From positions 1 to 64,000 of the forward strand of contig NZ_JANIIC010000060.1 of assembly GCF_024519315.1 (NCBI RefSeq): a stretch of 64,000 bases of DNA, written 5' to 3'. This DNA is from Streptomyces malaysiensis subsp. samsunensis. GTDB taxonomy: Bacteria; Actinomycetota; Actinomycetes; Streptomycetales; Streptomycetaceae. Shown here one piece after another: positions 17,420 through 25,878 of this stretch (positions are counted from its first letter, which is position 1; the number at the start of each line of letters is the position of its first letter). The position numbers and the translations under genes are program-made. The notes below the pieces were generated by a model. It was given only the letters and a program-made list of their open reading frames with translations. It was not told where the DNA came from and made no database searches.

Positions 17420-18118
17420 ATGGCAGAATTCGAAGTCATGGACGGCACCGGACCGCAGCTGAGGGCAGTGCGCGCGGCGCTCTTCACGGCGCTGTGCGTC
17501 ACGCTGTCCTCGGCTTCGCATGTCCTGCTGTCGCGGACCCCGCTGCCGCTGGGCACCGTCGCCGCGCTCTCGGTGGCCGTCTTCGCCGTCGCCTACGCCC
17601 TCGCGGGCCGGGAGCGGGGCTTCTGGTCCATCGCGACGCTGCTGATCCCCCTGGAGCTGGCCGCCGACACGATCTTCACCACCGGCCAGCAGGCGTGTTA
17701 CGGACAGTCCGGCGGCCCGGTGGCGGGCTCCCTGCGCTCCATGGGCGTCACCGTGCTGTGCGGCGGCGGCGATCTCGGCAGTCCACTGCCCGGGGTCTCC
17801 CAGAACGGCGTCGGCACCCCGCTGGCGGCCGCCGTGAGCTCCGCCACCCCCTGGCTGCTGCTCGCCGCGCATGTCGCGGTGGGTCTGATCGCCGCGGCCT
17901 GGCTGCGGCGCGGCGAGGCCGCCCTGAGCCGTCTGCTGGGCTCCCTGGCCGCCTTCGCCTTCCGGCCGCTGCTGCTGGCCGTAGCGGCCCACACGGCGGC
18001 CCTGCGGCCCCGTCACCCGGCCGCGCGGCCCGCACGGCCGGTGCGCCCGGCACCGGCCCTCCCTCTTCTCGTGCACTCCGTGGTGCGTCGTGGACCGCCC
18101 TGCTCGGCCGCTGCCTGA
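17420..18118 (+). CDS. Small polytopic membrane protein next to a DsbA-like gene
   Basis: The 232-residue protein has five hydrophobic segments: residues 17-37 (ALFTALCVTLSSASHVLLS), 41-62, 67-88, 150-170 and 180-205. A short cysteine-containing loop (QQACYGQSGG, VTVLCGGGD) lies between the third and fourth. I could not assign a family. ATG 17420 is the proposed start; ATG 17438 is in the same frame and equally possible. It precedes the DsbA-like gene by 63 bases, so the pair may act together in thiol chemistry or copper/redox handling. That is inferred only from context. Confidence 0.7.
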   Translation: MAEFEVMDGTGPQLRAVRAALFTALCVTLSSASHVLLSRTPLPLGTVAALSVAVFAVAYALAGRERGFWSIATLLIPLELAADTIFTTGQQACYGQSGGPVAGSLRSMGVTVLCGGGDLGSPLPGVSQNGVGTPLAAAVSSATPWLLLAAHVAVGLIAAAWLRRGEAALSRLLGSLAAFAFRPLLLAVAAHTAALRPRHPAARPARPVRPAPALPLLVHSVVRRGPPCSAAA

Positions 18119-18181
18119 GCACAGCGATCCACACCCCCGTACGCATATCCGACGACGCACCCCCACGGAGACCGATCCATC

Positions 18182-19009
18182 ATGAGCAACCGCAACAACC
18201 ACCAGAACAAGCAGGCCGCCCGCGAGCGGCTGCGCGCCGAGCGTGAGCGCCAGGCCAAGAAGGACCGGGTGCGGCGCCAGCTGTTCGTCGGCGGCGCGGT
18301 CGTCGCGGTCCTCGCGATAGCCGGCGGCATAGGCTACGCCGTCACCAACATGAACTCGGACAACGCCAACCAGAAGTGGCGGGCGGCGGCCGAGAAGAAG
18401 ACGTTCACCAAGCCCGCCAACGCCACCGGCCCCCAGGGCACGACGGTGGTCATCGGCGACAAGAAGGCCAAGAACACCCTGCATGTCTACGAGGACATGC
18501 GCTGCCCGGTCTGTGCCCAGTTCGAGCAGTACACCGGCCCGACCGTGCTCAAGGACATCAAGGACGGCACCTACAAGGCGCAGTTCACCTTGGGCACCTT
18601 CCTCGACGACAACAAGCAGATGCCCGGCGCCGGCTCGAAGAACGCGCTGAGCGCGCTCGGCGCGGCGCTCAACGTCAGCCCGCAGGCGTTCCTGGACTAC
18701 AAGGAGGCGCTGTACGCGCCGAAGAACCACCCGGAGGAGACCAAGGACTCCTTCGCCGGCGACCAGAAGCTGATCGACATCGCCCAGCAGGTCAAGGAGC
18801 TGAAGGGCAACACGGCCTTCGAGAAGGCCGTGAAGAACGGCACCTACGACCGGTGGGCGCTGGCCATGTCCAAGACGTTCAACGACACCAAGGACGTCAC
18901 CGGCACCCCGTCCTTCAAGCTCAACGGGAAGAAGCTGGAGGTGGGCGGCAACCCGCCGATGACCCCGGACCAGTTCACCCCGCTGGTCAAGCAGGGGCTC
19001 AAGAAGTAG
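18182..19009 (+). CDS. Membrane-anchored DsbA-like thiol-disulfide oxidoreductase
   Basis: The 275-residue protein has a highly basic N-terminus (1-32), one membrane anchor (33-55, LFVGGAVVAVLAIAGGIGYAV) and an extracytoplasmic thioredoxin-like domain. The redox motif is C108-P-V-C111 in EDMRCPVCAQF, and the cis-proline loop is GTPSF near residue 240. This is the DsbA/DSBA-like (thioredoxin_4) arrangement common in actinobacteria. It probably oxidises or isomerises disulfides in exported proteins. It follows a small membrane protein gene and is closed by a terminator-like hairpin at 19029-19065. Confidence 0.92.
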   Translation: MSNRNNHQNKQAARERLRAERERQAKKDRVRRQLFVGGAVVAVLAIAGGIGYAVTNMNSDNANQKWRAAAEKKTFTKPANATGPQGTTVVIGDKKAKNTLHVYEDMRCPVCAQFEQYTGPTVLKDIKDGTYKAQFTLGTFLDDNKQMPGAGSKNALSALGAALNVSPQAFLDYKEALYAPKNHPEETKDSFAGDQKLIDIAQQVKELKGNTAFEKAVKNGTYDRWALAMSKTFNDTKDVTGTPSFKLNGKKLEVGGNPPMTPDQFTPLVKQGLKK

Positions 19010-19028
19010 CGTCCGGCCCTTCCCGGCC

Positions 19029-19065
19029 GGTCGGCGGGCGTGCCCCCAGGGCGCGCCCGCCGACC
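19029..19065 (+). terminator. Probable terminator of the DsbA-like gene
   Basis: Arms GGTCGGCGGGCG (19029-19040) and CGCCCGCCGACC (19054-19065) are perfect complements across a 13-base loop, 20 bases after the stop codon. Confidence 0.65.
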
Positions 19066-19072
19066 GCGTTCC

Positions 19073-19190
19073 GGCCCGGCCATGGCGACGGTGACCGCCC
19101 TGTCACGGCGACGGTGACCGCCCGGCCATGGTGGCGGCGACCGCTCGGCCACAGCCACGATGACCTCCCGGCCACAGCCGTGGTGACCTC
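19073..19190. repeat. Short imperfect tandem repeat, about five units of 22-24 bp
   Basis: Units follow the pattern CGGCCATGGCGACGGTGACC, each ending in GACC plus a C/T-rich tail, and repeat about five times between the DsbA-like and phoD genes. Divergence rises from left to right. No coding role is apparent. Confidence 0.6.
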
Positions 19191-19261
19191 GTGCGACGGG
19201 TGGGCGAACATCCCCCGAGCCCCCTGTCCGTGCCCGCTACTTGTCAGTAATCTCCTCGGCC

Positions 19262-20893
19262 GTGACCGACCTCCACATATCGCGAAGAAGCGCCGTCACG
19301 GTCGCGGCGGCCGCCGCCGCCCTGCTGCCCCTCGTCCCCGGCCCCGCGGCCCACGCCGACGCCGGTCCCGCCTTTCTGCACGGCGTCGCCTCCGGCGACC
19401 CGCTGCCCGACGGGATCCTGCTGTGGACCCGTATCACGCCCGCCCCTGACGCCGTGCCCGGCTCGGGGCTCGGCCCGGCCGTCGAGGTGACCTGGGAGGT
19501 CGCCGAGGACCGGGACTTCCGCTCGGTCGTCGCCCGCGGCACCGTCAAGGCCGCCGCCGGCACCGACCACACCGTCAAGGCCGATGTGCGCGGGCTGCGG
19601 CCCGCCACCGGCTACTTCTACCGCTTCGCGGTGGACGGCGGCGTCCGCTCCGCCGTGGGCCGCACCCGCACCGCCCCGGCGCACGACGCCGCGGCCGAGG
19701 GGGTGCGCTTCGGCGTGGTCTCCTGCGCCAACTGGGAGGCGGGCTGGTTCTCCCCGTACCGCCATCTGGCCGCCCGCGCCGACCTGGACGCGGTGCTCCA
19801 CCTCGGCGACTACATCTACGAGTACGAGAGCGGCGAATACCCGCAGACCAAAGACGTCCTCCGCCCGCACGCCCCCACCCACGAGATCGTCACGCTCGCC
19901 GACTACCGCGTCCGGCACGGGAACTACAAGACCGACCCCGACGCCCAGGCGCTGCACGCCGCGCTCCCCCTGATCGCGATCTGGGACGACCACGAGTTCG
20001 CCAACGACGCCTGGTCCGGCGGGGCGGAGAACCACACACCCGGCACCGAGGGGGCCTGGGCCCAGCGAGTGGCCGCCGCCAAGCAGGCGTACTTCGAGTG
20101 GATGCCGGTGCGCCCCTCCACCCAGGGCACCACCTACCGGCGGCTGCGCTACGGCACCCTCGCCGATCTCCATCTGCTCGATCTGCGCTCGTTCCGCTCC
20201 CAGCAGGCGGCCACCGGCAGCGGGGACGTGGACGACCCGGAGCGCACCATGACCGGGCGCGCCCAGCTCGACTGGCTGAAGTCGGGCCTGACCGCCTCGG
20301 ACACCACCTGGCGGCTGGTGGGCAACTCGGTGATGATCTCACCGGTCGCCTTCGGGGCCCTCCCCGCCGAGCTGCTGGCCCCGCTGGCCGAGCTGCTGGG
20401 GCTGCCCAAGGGCGGTTTGGCCATCAACACCGACCAGTGGGACGGCTATACGGACGACCGGCGCGAGCTGCTCGCGCACCTCACCGACCGCGGAATCGGC
20501 AACACGGTCTTCCTCACCGGTGACATCCATATGGCGTGGGCCAACGACGTACCGGTGAGGGCCGGCACCTATCCGCTCTCGCCCTCGGCCGCCACCGAGT
20601 TCGTGGTCACCTCGGTGACCTCCGACAACCTCGACGATCTGCTCCATGTGCCACCGCACACGGTGTCCCTGGCGGCGGTCGCCGCGATCAGGACCGCCAA
20701 CCGCCATGTGAAGTGGGTGGACATGGACTCGCACGGCTACGGCGTGCTCGATGTCACCCCCCAGCGGGCCCAGATGGACTACTACACCGTCTCCGACCGC
20801 ACCGATCCGCGCGCCACGGCCGCCTGGGCGCGGTCGTACCGCACCCGTGCGGGCAGCCAGCGGGTCGAGCGCGCCGACGCGCCGGTGCGCTGA
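19262..20893 (+). CDS. phoD: Tat-exported PhoD-type alkaline phosphatase/phosphodiesterase
   Basis: The 543-residue protein begins at GTG 19262 (an upstream TTG at 19241 is less likely). It carries a Tat-type leader with SRRSAVTVAAAAAALLPL and a likely AHA signal peptidase site near residue 33. The mature part has an N-terminal PhoD_N fold, starting at FLHGVASGDPLPDGILLWTR, and the metallophosphatase core: FGVVSCANWEAGWF, VLHLGDYIYEYE, IAIWDDHEFANDAW and FLTGDIHMAWANDV. These contain the Asp, Asn and His ligands of the iron/calcium centre. It should release phosphate from extracellular phosphodiesters or monoesters. I did not recognise a confident PHO box upstream. Confidence 0.93.
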   Translation: MTDLHISRRSAVTVAAAAAALLPLVPGPAAHADAGPAFLHGVASGDPLPDGILLWTRITPAPDAVPGSGLGPAVEVTWEVAEDRDFRSVVARGTVKAAAGTDHTVKADVRGLRPATGYFYRFAVDGGVRSAVGRTRTAPAHDAAAEGVRFGVVSCANWEAGWFSPYRHLAARADLDAVLHLGDYIYEYESGEYPQTKDVLRPHAPTHEIVTLADYRVRHGNYKTDPDAQALHAALPLIAIWDDHEFANDAWSGGAENHTPGTEGAWAQRVAAAKQAYFEWMPVRPSTQGTTYRRLRYGTLADLHLLDLRSFRSQQAATGSGDVDDPERTMTGRAQLDWLKSGLTASDTTWRLVGNSVMISPVAFGALPAELLAPLAELLGLPKGGLAINTDQWDGYTDDRRELLAHLTDRGIGNTVFLTGDIHMAWANDVPVRAGTYPLSPSAATEFVVTSVTSDNLDDLLHVPPHTVSLAAVAAIRTANRHVKWVDMDSHGYGVLDVTPQRAQMDYYTVSDRTDPRATAAWARSYRTRAGSQRVERADAPVR

Positions 20894-20896
20894 CGG

Positions 20897-20934
20897 CGGC
20901 GGTTCACGGGCTCAGCGGCGGTTCACGGGCTCAG
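20897..20934. repeat. 19-bp perfect tandem duplication across a gene end
   Basis: The 19-bp unit CGGCGGTTCACGGGCTCAG occurs twice head to tail. The second copy contains the stop codon of the dienelactone-hydrolase-like gene (20931-20933). Confidence 0.85.
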
Positions 20935-21521
20935 AGGTCGGCCAGGAAGCCGAGCGCCACCCGCCAGGCGGCCTCGGCGGCCTCCTTGTCGTAGTCCGGC
21001 AGCTCGGGGTCGGTGAAGATGTGCCCGGCCCCGGTGTAGCGGAAGACCTCCACATCGGCACCGGCCCGCCGCATCCGCAGATACCAGGCGTTGAGCCAGT
21101 CGTGCGGTTCGAACGGGTCGGGGTCGGCCACATGCAGCTGCACCGGCAGGTCGTCGGCCGTGGCGTCGTCGACGATGTCCGAGGTGCCGTGCAGCAGAAG
21201 CAGTCCGCGCGCCTTGTCGTCGGCCAGCGCCAGGTTCTGCGCCAGGGAGCCGCCGAGCGAGAAACCTGCGTAGACCAGCCCGCGGTCCGAATAGGGCGCG
21301 GCGGCGGTGACGGCCCGTTTCAGCAGCTCGTCGCGGCCGATCCGCTCTTTGATCACCATGCCGTCCTCGACGGTCTCGGCGGTCTGCCCCTCGTAGAGGT
21401 CCGGTACGACCACCTCATGCCCGGCCGCGCGCAGCCGGTCGGCCGCCTCGTGCACGGCGGGCCGCAGCCCGTACGCGGAGTGGAACAGCACAATCGTCGA
21501 GGTACCGGCCACCGCCGTCAC
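20931..21521 (-). CDS. Dienelactone hydrolase family protein
   Basis: The 196-residue alpha/beta hydrolase resembles dienelactone hydrolases: an IVLFHSAYGLRPAVHEAADRL opening, VVVPDLYEGQTAETVEDGM, the nucleophile elbow GFSLGGS (S88), an aspartate near residue 135 in VADPDPFEP, and the catalytic histidine in TGAGHIFTDPELPDYD. True dienelactone hydrolases use cysteine at the elbow; here it is serine, so the substrate is probably different. It is slightly shorter than the usual 230 residues. It is convergent with phoD, with only 37 bases between the two stop codons. Confidence 0.88.
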   Translation of the reverse strand: MTAVAGTSTIVLFHSAYGLRPAVHEAADRLRAAGHEVVVPDLYEGQTAETVEDGMVIKERIGRDELLKRAVTAAAPYSDRGLVYAGFSLGGSLAQNLALADDKARGLLLLHGTSDIVDDATADDLPVQLHVADPDPFEPHDWLNAWYLRMRRAGADVEVFRYTGAGHIFTDPELPDYDKEAAEAAWRVALGFLADL

Positions 21522-21646
21522 TTTCCTTCCCGTTTCACTTTCCGTGGATCGCCCCCTCCCATCGTGCCAGTAGCGGTCTGAGGATGCCTGATCCGGGGAA
21601 GGCGGGGCAGGACGCCCGGAAGTCTCCCCAGGAAAGGATGAGGTAG

Positions 21647-22789
21647 GTGTCCATGGAGGACGTGCTGCGTCCGCTCATCGTCATCGGCGGCTCACTGGCC
21701 ATCACGCTGTTCATAGGCTGGGCCGTCGACTGGCTGCTGCGGAGGATCGATGCCCGGCATCCCGAGACCCCCCTATGGGGCCAGCTGCGCCGCTGCCGAC
21801 TCCCTCTCCAGGTGACCGTGTGCACGGCGCTGCTGAGCGGTTCGTACGACAAGACGGAGGCCCGGGTCGTCCAGCAGCACGGGTCGGCGATCGGCCAGTT
21901 GCTCGCGCTGGTGCTGATCGCGGCCACGGCCTGGCTCATGGTGCGGGTCTCCTCGGCCGTCGTGGAGTCCTCCTACTTCCGCTACGCCTCCAGCGCGCAC
22001 GACCCCGCGCGGGTGCGCCGGGTGCGCACCCAGGTGACGCTGATCCAGCGGGTGGTGGCCGCGGTCGTCGGCGTGGTGGCGGCCTCCGCCATGCTGCTGA
22101 CCTTCCCGACGATGCGTACGGTCGGCACCTCGATGCTGGCCTCGGCCGGGATCCTCGGTGTGGTCGCCGGTGTCGCCGCCCAGTCCACGCTGGGGAACCT
22201 CTTCGCGGGGCTTCAGATCGCCTTCGGCGACATGGTGCGGATCGGCGACACGGTGGTCGTGGACGGCGAGTGGGGCACGGTCGAGGAGATCACGCTGACC
22301 TTCCTGTCCGTACGGACCTGGGATGAGCGCCGGATCACCATGCCGGTGTCGTACTTCACCAGCAAGCCGTTCGAGAACTGGTCGCGGGGCGGCACCCAGA
22401 AGGTGGCCACCGTCCTCTTCCACCTCGACCACACCACGCCGATCGAGGAGATGCGGGAGCAACTGCGCGAGATCGTGCGGAAGTCCCCGGCCTGGGACGG
22501 CCGGAACTGGAACCTGGTGGTGACGGACACCACCCCGAGCACCATCGTGGTACGGGCGCTCATCACGGCACGGGACCCGGACGACGCGTGGGCCGCGCGC
22601 TGTGAGGTGCGCGAGAAGATGATCGCGTGGCTGCGGGACACCCATCCGTACGCCCTGCCGCGCATCGCCACCGCCCCGGCCGCCCAGCCTCCGCAGGCCG
22701 CGCCGGACCGCGACCGCCGCCATGACCGCCACGATCACTTCGCGCGCTTCGAGGGCGGGCTGCACAAGGACGTCCCGCCCGCCCGGTGA
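21647..22789 (+). CDS. MscS-family mechanosensitive channel
   Basis: The 380-residue membrane protein has four hydrophobic helices (about 8-26, 80-105, 133-152, 155-178) followed by the MscS pore-lining helix and beta domain. The segment ASAGILGVVAGVAAQSTLGNLFAGLQIAF and the region FGDMVRIGDTVVVDGEWGTVEEITLTFL are diagnostic. The C-terminal 30 residues are histidine and aspartate-rich (DRDRRHDRHDHFARFE). The first in-frame start is GTG 21647; ATG 21653, six bases later, is equally plausible given the AAGGATGAGG just upstream. The likely role is osmotic pressure release in the plasma membrane. Confidence 0.93.
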   Translation: MSMEDVLRPLIVIGGSLAITLFIGWAVDWLLRRIDARHPETPLWGQLRRCRLPLQVTVCTALLSGSYDKTEARVVQQHGSAIGQLLALVLIAATAWLMVRVSSAVVESSYFRYASSAHDPARVRRVRTQVTLIQRVVAAVVGVVAASAMLLTFPTMRTVGTSMLASAGILGVVAGVAAQSTLGNLFAGLQIAFGDMVRIGDTVVVDGEWGTVEEITLTFLSVRTWDERRITMPVSYFTSKPFENWSRGGTQKVATVLFHLDHTTPIEEMREQLREIVRKSPAWDGRNWNLVVTDTTPSTIVVRALITARDPDDAWAARCEVREKMIAWLRDTHPYALPRIATAPAAQPPQAAPDRDRRHDRHDHFARFEGGLHKDVPPAR

Positions 22790-22804
22790 GGGCTCCGCGG
22801 GCCG

Positions 22805-23269
22805 CTAGACCGCCCGGCGCATCGCCCGGTGCGGGATGCCGCTGCCCTCTTCGAACTCGGGGCCGTACGCCTCGTAGCCCAGCCGCTCGTAGAAGCCGAG
22901 CGCATGGGTCTGGGCCTCCAGATAGACCTGGGCCAGACCGCGCCGGTGCGCCTCCGCCTCGACGGCCCGGACCAGATCGGCGCCCAGCCCGGTGCCGCGC
23001 GCCGCCCTGGTCACCGCGAGGCGGCCGAGCACGGCGGTGGTGGCGCCGTCCACACCGGCGTGGCCGTACTTCTTGTCCGCGGCGGCACCGTGCAGGAAGC
23101 GGACGGTGCCCACCGGGCGGCCCGCGCCGTCGGTGGCCAGGAGGTGGACGGCGTGCTCGTCGTACGCGTCCATCTCCTCCTCCACGGGGATCCGCTGCTC
23201 CACCACGAAGACCTCCCGGCGCACCGCGAAGCAGCCGGACAGGTCCCCGTCGGTGACGACCTCGATCAC
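22805..23269 (-). CDS. GNAT family N-acetyltransferase
   Basis: The 154-residue protein shows the GNAT fold of the ElaA/PhnO-like group. The N-terminal strand is followed by VRREVFVVEQRIPVEEEMD, then a central strand and the acetyl-CoA loop VLGRLAVTRAARGTGLGADLV, with FYERLGYEAYGPEFEE near the end. The GTG start at 23267-23269 overlaps the TGA of the upstream rluD gene as GTGA, so the two are translationally coupled. The acceptor substrate is unknown. Confidence 0.9.
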   Translation of the reverse strand: MIEVVTDGDLSGCFAVRREVFVVEQRIPVEEEMDAYDEHAVHLLATDGAGRPVGTVRFLHGAAADKKYGHAGVDGATTAVLGRLAVTRAARGTGLGADLVRAVEAEAHRRGLAQVYLEAQTHALGFYERLGYEAYGPEFEEGSGIPHRAMRRAV

Positions 23270-24207
23270 GCGCTCTCCGCCTTCACGATGTCCAGCGCCC
23301 CCCGCAGATCGTCCGGGTAGGCGCTCTCGAACTCGACCCACCCGCCGTGCGCGGGGTGCTCGAAGCCGAGCCGCACGGCGTGCAGCCACTGCCGGGTCAG
23401 CTTCAGCCGCTTGGCGAGCGTCGGGTCCGCGCCGTAGGTGAGGTCGCCGACGCAGGGGTGGCGGTGGGCCGCCATATGCACCCGGATCTGGTGGGTGCGG
23501 CCGGTCTCCAGCTTGATGTCCAGCAGGCTCGCGGCCCGGAACGCCTCGATGAGGTCGTAGTGGGTGACGCTCGGCTTGCCCTCCGCCGTCACCGCCCACT
23601 TGTAGTCGTGCTGCGGATGGCGCCCGATCGGGGCGTCGATGGTGCCGCTCAGCGGGTCCGGATGGCCCTGGACCAGCGCGTGGTAGCGCTTGTCCACGGT
23701 GCGCTCGCGGAACTGCTGCTTGAGCACGGAGTACGCGAGCTCGGACTTGGCCACGACCATGAGCCCGGAGGTGCCGACGTCCAGCCGGTGCACGATCCCC
23801 TGGCGCTCGGCGGCGCCCGAGGTGGAGACGCGGAAGCCGGCGGCGGCGAGCCCGCCGATCACGGTGGGACCGGTCCAGCCGGGGCTGGGGTGGGCGGCGA
23901 CACCGACCGGCTTGGCGACGACCACGATGTCCTCGTCGTCGTACACGATCTCCATGCCCTCGACGGGCTCGGCGACGATCCGCACCGGCGGCGCGGCCTG
24001 CGGCATCTCGACCTCGAGCCAGGCGCCCCCGGAGACCCGGTCGGACTTCCCGGCCACACTGCCGTCGAGCTGCACCTTTCCGGCGGCGGCCAGCTCGGCC
24101 GCCTTGGTCCGGGAGAAACCGAACATGCGGGCGATCGCGGCATCGACGCGCTCGCCCTCCAGACCGTCCGGTACGGGCAAGGTGCGGATCTCGGGAATCG
24201 TACTCAC
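23266..24207 (-). CDS. rluD: RluD-family 23S rRNA pseudouridine synthase
   Basis: The 313-residue protein has an N-terminal S4 RNA-binding domain (residues 18-75, RVDAAIARMFGFSRTKAAELAAAGKV) and a RluA-type catalytic domain. The catalytic aspartate lies in GIVHRLDVGTSGLMVVAK. Other family signatures are DIVVVAKPVGVAAHPSPG and GRTHQIRVHMAAHRHP. I start it at GTG 24205-24207 because the longer frame adds only non-conserved residues. By family it converts uridines in the helix 69 region of 23S rRNA. It lies after lspA and overlaps the GNAT gene. This lspA-rluD order is conserved in actinobacteria. Confidence 0.94.
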   Translation of the reverse strand: MSTIPEIRTLPVPDGLEGERVDAAIARMFGFSRTKAAELAAAGKVQLDGSVAGKSDRVSGGAWLEVEMPQAAPPVRIVAEPVEGMEIVYDDEDIVVVAKPVGVAAHPSPGWTGPTVIGGLAAAGFRVSTSGAAERQGIVHRLDVGTSGLMVVAKSELAYSVLKQQFRERTVDKRYHALVQGHPDPLSGTIDAPIGRHPQHDYKWAVTAEGKPSVTHYDLIEAFRAASLLDIKLETGRTHQIRVHMAAHRHPCVGDLTYGADPTLAKRLKLTRQWLHAVRLGFEHPAHGGWVEFESAYPDDLRGALDIVKAESA

Positions 24208-24319
24208 CCGACGAGTATGCCGGACCGGGAGCACCGGTTCGTACGTCCGTCGGAGACCGGCCGTCCGGCCCTCTCCCGGGCCGGGCGGATATCAGTCCCT
24301 GCTCCCGGGCCGGAGCGAT

Positions 24320-24382
24320 GTCAGTCGTCGCGGACCGTGCGTCGGTCCTTGTGGACCGTGTGTCAGTCCTTGTGGACGGTGC
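24320..24382 (-). repeat. Three 21-bp in-frame tandem units at the lspA 3' end
   Basis: Units at 24362-24382, 24341-24361 and 24320-24340 are 21 bp each; the first two differ at three or four positions and the third is more diverged. Read on the minus strand they encode VHKD-stop, VHKDRRT and VRDD-stop, so the tail of lspA and its stop codon were copied in frame. Confidence 0.8.
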
Positions 24383-24947
24383 CGTCCGGGTCCAGACCTC
24401 GGAAGGACAGGATCACGATCAGGAAGCCACCGCAGACGATCGCCGAATCGGCGAGGTTGAAGACCGCGAAGTGGGAGGGCGCGATGAAGTCCACGACCGC
24501 CCCCTGGAGGTCCCCCGGCGCCCGGAAGATCCGGTCGGTGAGATTGCCGAAGGCGCCGCCGAGCAGCAGCCCGAGCGCGATGGCCCAGGGCAGGCTGTAG
24601 AGCTTGCGGGCCAGCCGGGCGATCACCACGATGACCCCGACCGCGATCACCGTGAAGACGATGGTCATAGCCTCGCCGAAGCCGAAGGCCGCCCCCCGGT
24701 TGCGGATCACCTCGAACTGTAGCCAGGTGCCGATCACCTCGACCGGAGCGTGGTGCTCCAGCTTCGCGACCACGGCCAGCTTGCTGACCAGGTCGATCAG
24801 ATAGGCCAGCGCCGCGACCGCGAGGAGCACCCCGACCCGCCGCCGCCCCCTGCCCGCGGTCTCATCGGCTCCGGCAGCGCTGGTCCCGGCGCCCTCCTCT
24901 GCCTTCCCCGCGTCCGGCGTACCGATGGCCTGCTCCGCCTCTGTCAC
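24363..24947 (-). CDS. lspA: Lipoprotein signal peptidase (signal peptidase II)
   Basis: The 194-residue protein is a membrane aspartyl protease that cleaves the signal peptide of prolipoproteins after diacylglyceryl attachment. Four membrane helices are visible (about 38-56, 90-110, 117-134, 158-180). The conserved motifs FEVIRNRGAAFGF, GNLTDRIF (first catalytic Asp) and VVDFIAP...FNLADSAI (second catalytic Asp) are complete. A 36-residue acidic hydrophilic N-terminal extension precedes the first helix. The gene end lies in a 21-bp tandem repeat. It is upstream of rluD in the same direction, with 155 bases between them. Confidence 0.96.
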   Translation of the reverse strand: MTEAEQAIGTPDAGKAEEGAGTSAAGADETAGRGRRRVGVLLAVAALAYLIDLVSKLAVVAKLEHHAPVEVIGTWLQFEVIRNRGAAFGFGEAMTIVFTVIAVGVIVVIARLARKLYSLPWAIALGLLLGGAFGNLTDRIFRAPGDLQGAVVDFIAPSHFAVFNLADSAIVCGGFLIVILSFRGLDPDGTVHKD

Positions 24948-25018
24948 GTGAGTCCCTCAACTCGTCCGGGCCAGTCTCCCCCTGTGAGGGTCGAGGGTAC
25001 GGCACAGGCGTACGGGCG

Positions 25019-25840
25019 TCAGCGCCGCTCCTGGCGCTGCTTGCACTCGACGCACAGCGTGGCTCTGGGGAACGCCTGCATCCGGGCCTTGCCGATCGGG
25101 TTGCCGCAGTTCTCGCACAGCCCGTACGTCCCGGTGTCCAGCCGCTCCAGGGCTCGCTCGGTCTGGAGCAGCATCTCGCGGGCGTTTCCGGCCAGGGCCA
25201 TCTCATGCTCGCGGGTGATGTTCTTGGTGCCGGTGTCGGCCTGGTCGTCACCGGCGCCGTCACCGGAGTCGCGCATCAGCCCGGTGATCGCCTGCTCGGA
25301 GGCGAGGATCTCGGTGCGCAGCCGGCCGGCCTCGGTCAGCAGCCCGCTGCGCGCCTCGTCCACCTCCTCGGCCGTCCAGGGGTCCTCCCCCGGGCGAACC
25401 GCGAGCTCACTGGGGTCGACGGGTCCGCCCGACACACGGGCCTTGGGTACGGGGGGCGCGGTCGTCGTGGCCTTCTTGTCGGTCGACGCACCACCCGGGG
25501 TCTTCTTCGCAACCACTTTCCTGGCTCCCGTCTTCTTCGCGGGCACCGCCTTGTCGGCGGATGCGGCCTTGTTGTCCATGGCCTTTCCGGCCACGGTCTC
25601 CCCGGCCGCGCCCTCCTCGGTCGGCGCGACCGCCTCGGCGGATGCGGTCTTCCCGACGGGCGTCTCCGACTTCTTCCTCGGTGCGCTCTTCTTCGCCGCC
25701 TTGGCGGCGCCTTGCGCGGTCGCCCGGGTGGGCGCCGCGGTCTTATCGACGGCCTTCTTGCCCGAGGCGCTCTTCTTGCCGGGCGCGGCCTTCGTCGCCT
25801 TCGCCGTGCTCTTCTGCACGGTGGTCTTTCTCGCCACCAT
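25019..25840 (-). CDS. DksA/TraR-type zinc-finger protein with lysine/alanine-rich N-terminal tail
   Basis: The 273-residue protein has two parts. Residues 1-140 are rich in lysine, alanine, threonine and proline with no hydrophobic core, and recall histone H1-like or topoisomerase tails. Residues 155-273 form a DksA/TraR module with a helical hairpin (EEVDEARSGLLTEAGRLRTEI...REMLLQTERALERLDTGTYG) and a four-cysteine zinc finger (C242, C245, C263, C266). The start is ATG 25838-25840 after GAAGGGG. By family the C-terminal part may bind RNA polymerase through the secondary channel; the basic tail suggests nucleic acid contact. It is divergent from ileS and followed by lspA 71 bases downstream. 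Confidence 0.88.
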   Translation of the reverse strand: MVARKTTVQKSTAKATKAAPGKKSASGKKAVDKTAAPTRATAQGAAKAAKKSAPRKKSETPVGKTASAEAVAPTEEGAAGETVAGKAMDNKAASADKAVPAKKTGARKVVAKKTPGGASTDKKATTTAPPVPKARVSGGPVDPSELAVRPGEDPWTAEEVDEARSGLLTEAGRLRTEILASEQAITGLMRDSGDGAGDDQADTGTKNITREHEMALAGNAREMLLQTERALERLDTGTYGLCENCGNPIGKARMQAFPRATLCVECKQRQERR

Positions 25841-25878
25841 GGCCGCGGCCCCTTCACATATTGTGATCTTGCGCGCGA

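Noticed and set aside
16961..17420. Long upstream extension of the small membrane protein gene at 17420
   Set aside because: The upstream part overlaps the DUF2252 gene in another frame and translates to arginine and glycine-rich sequence typical of a shadow frame.
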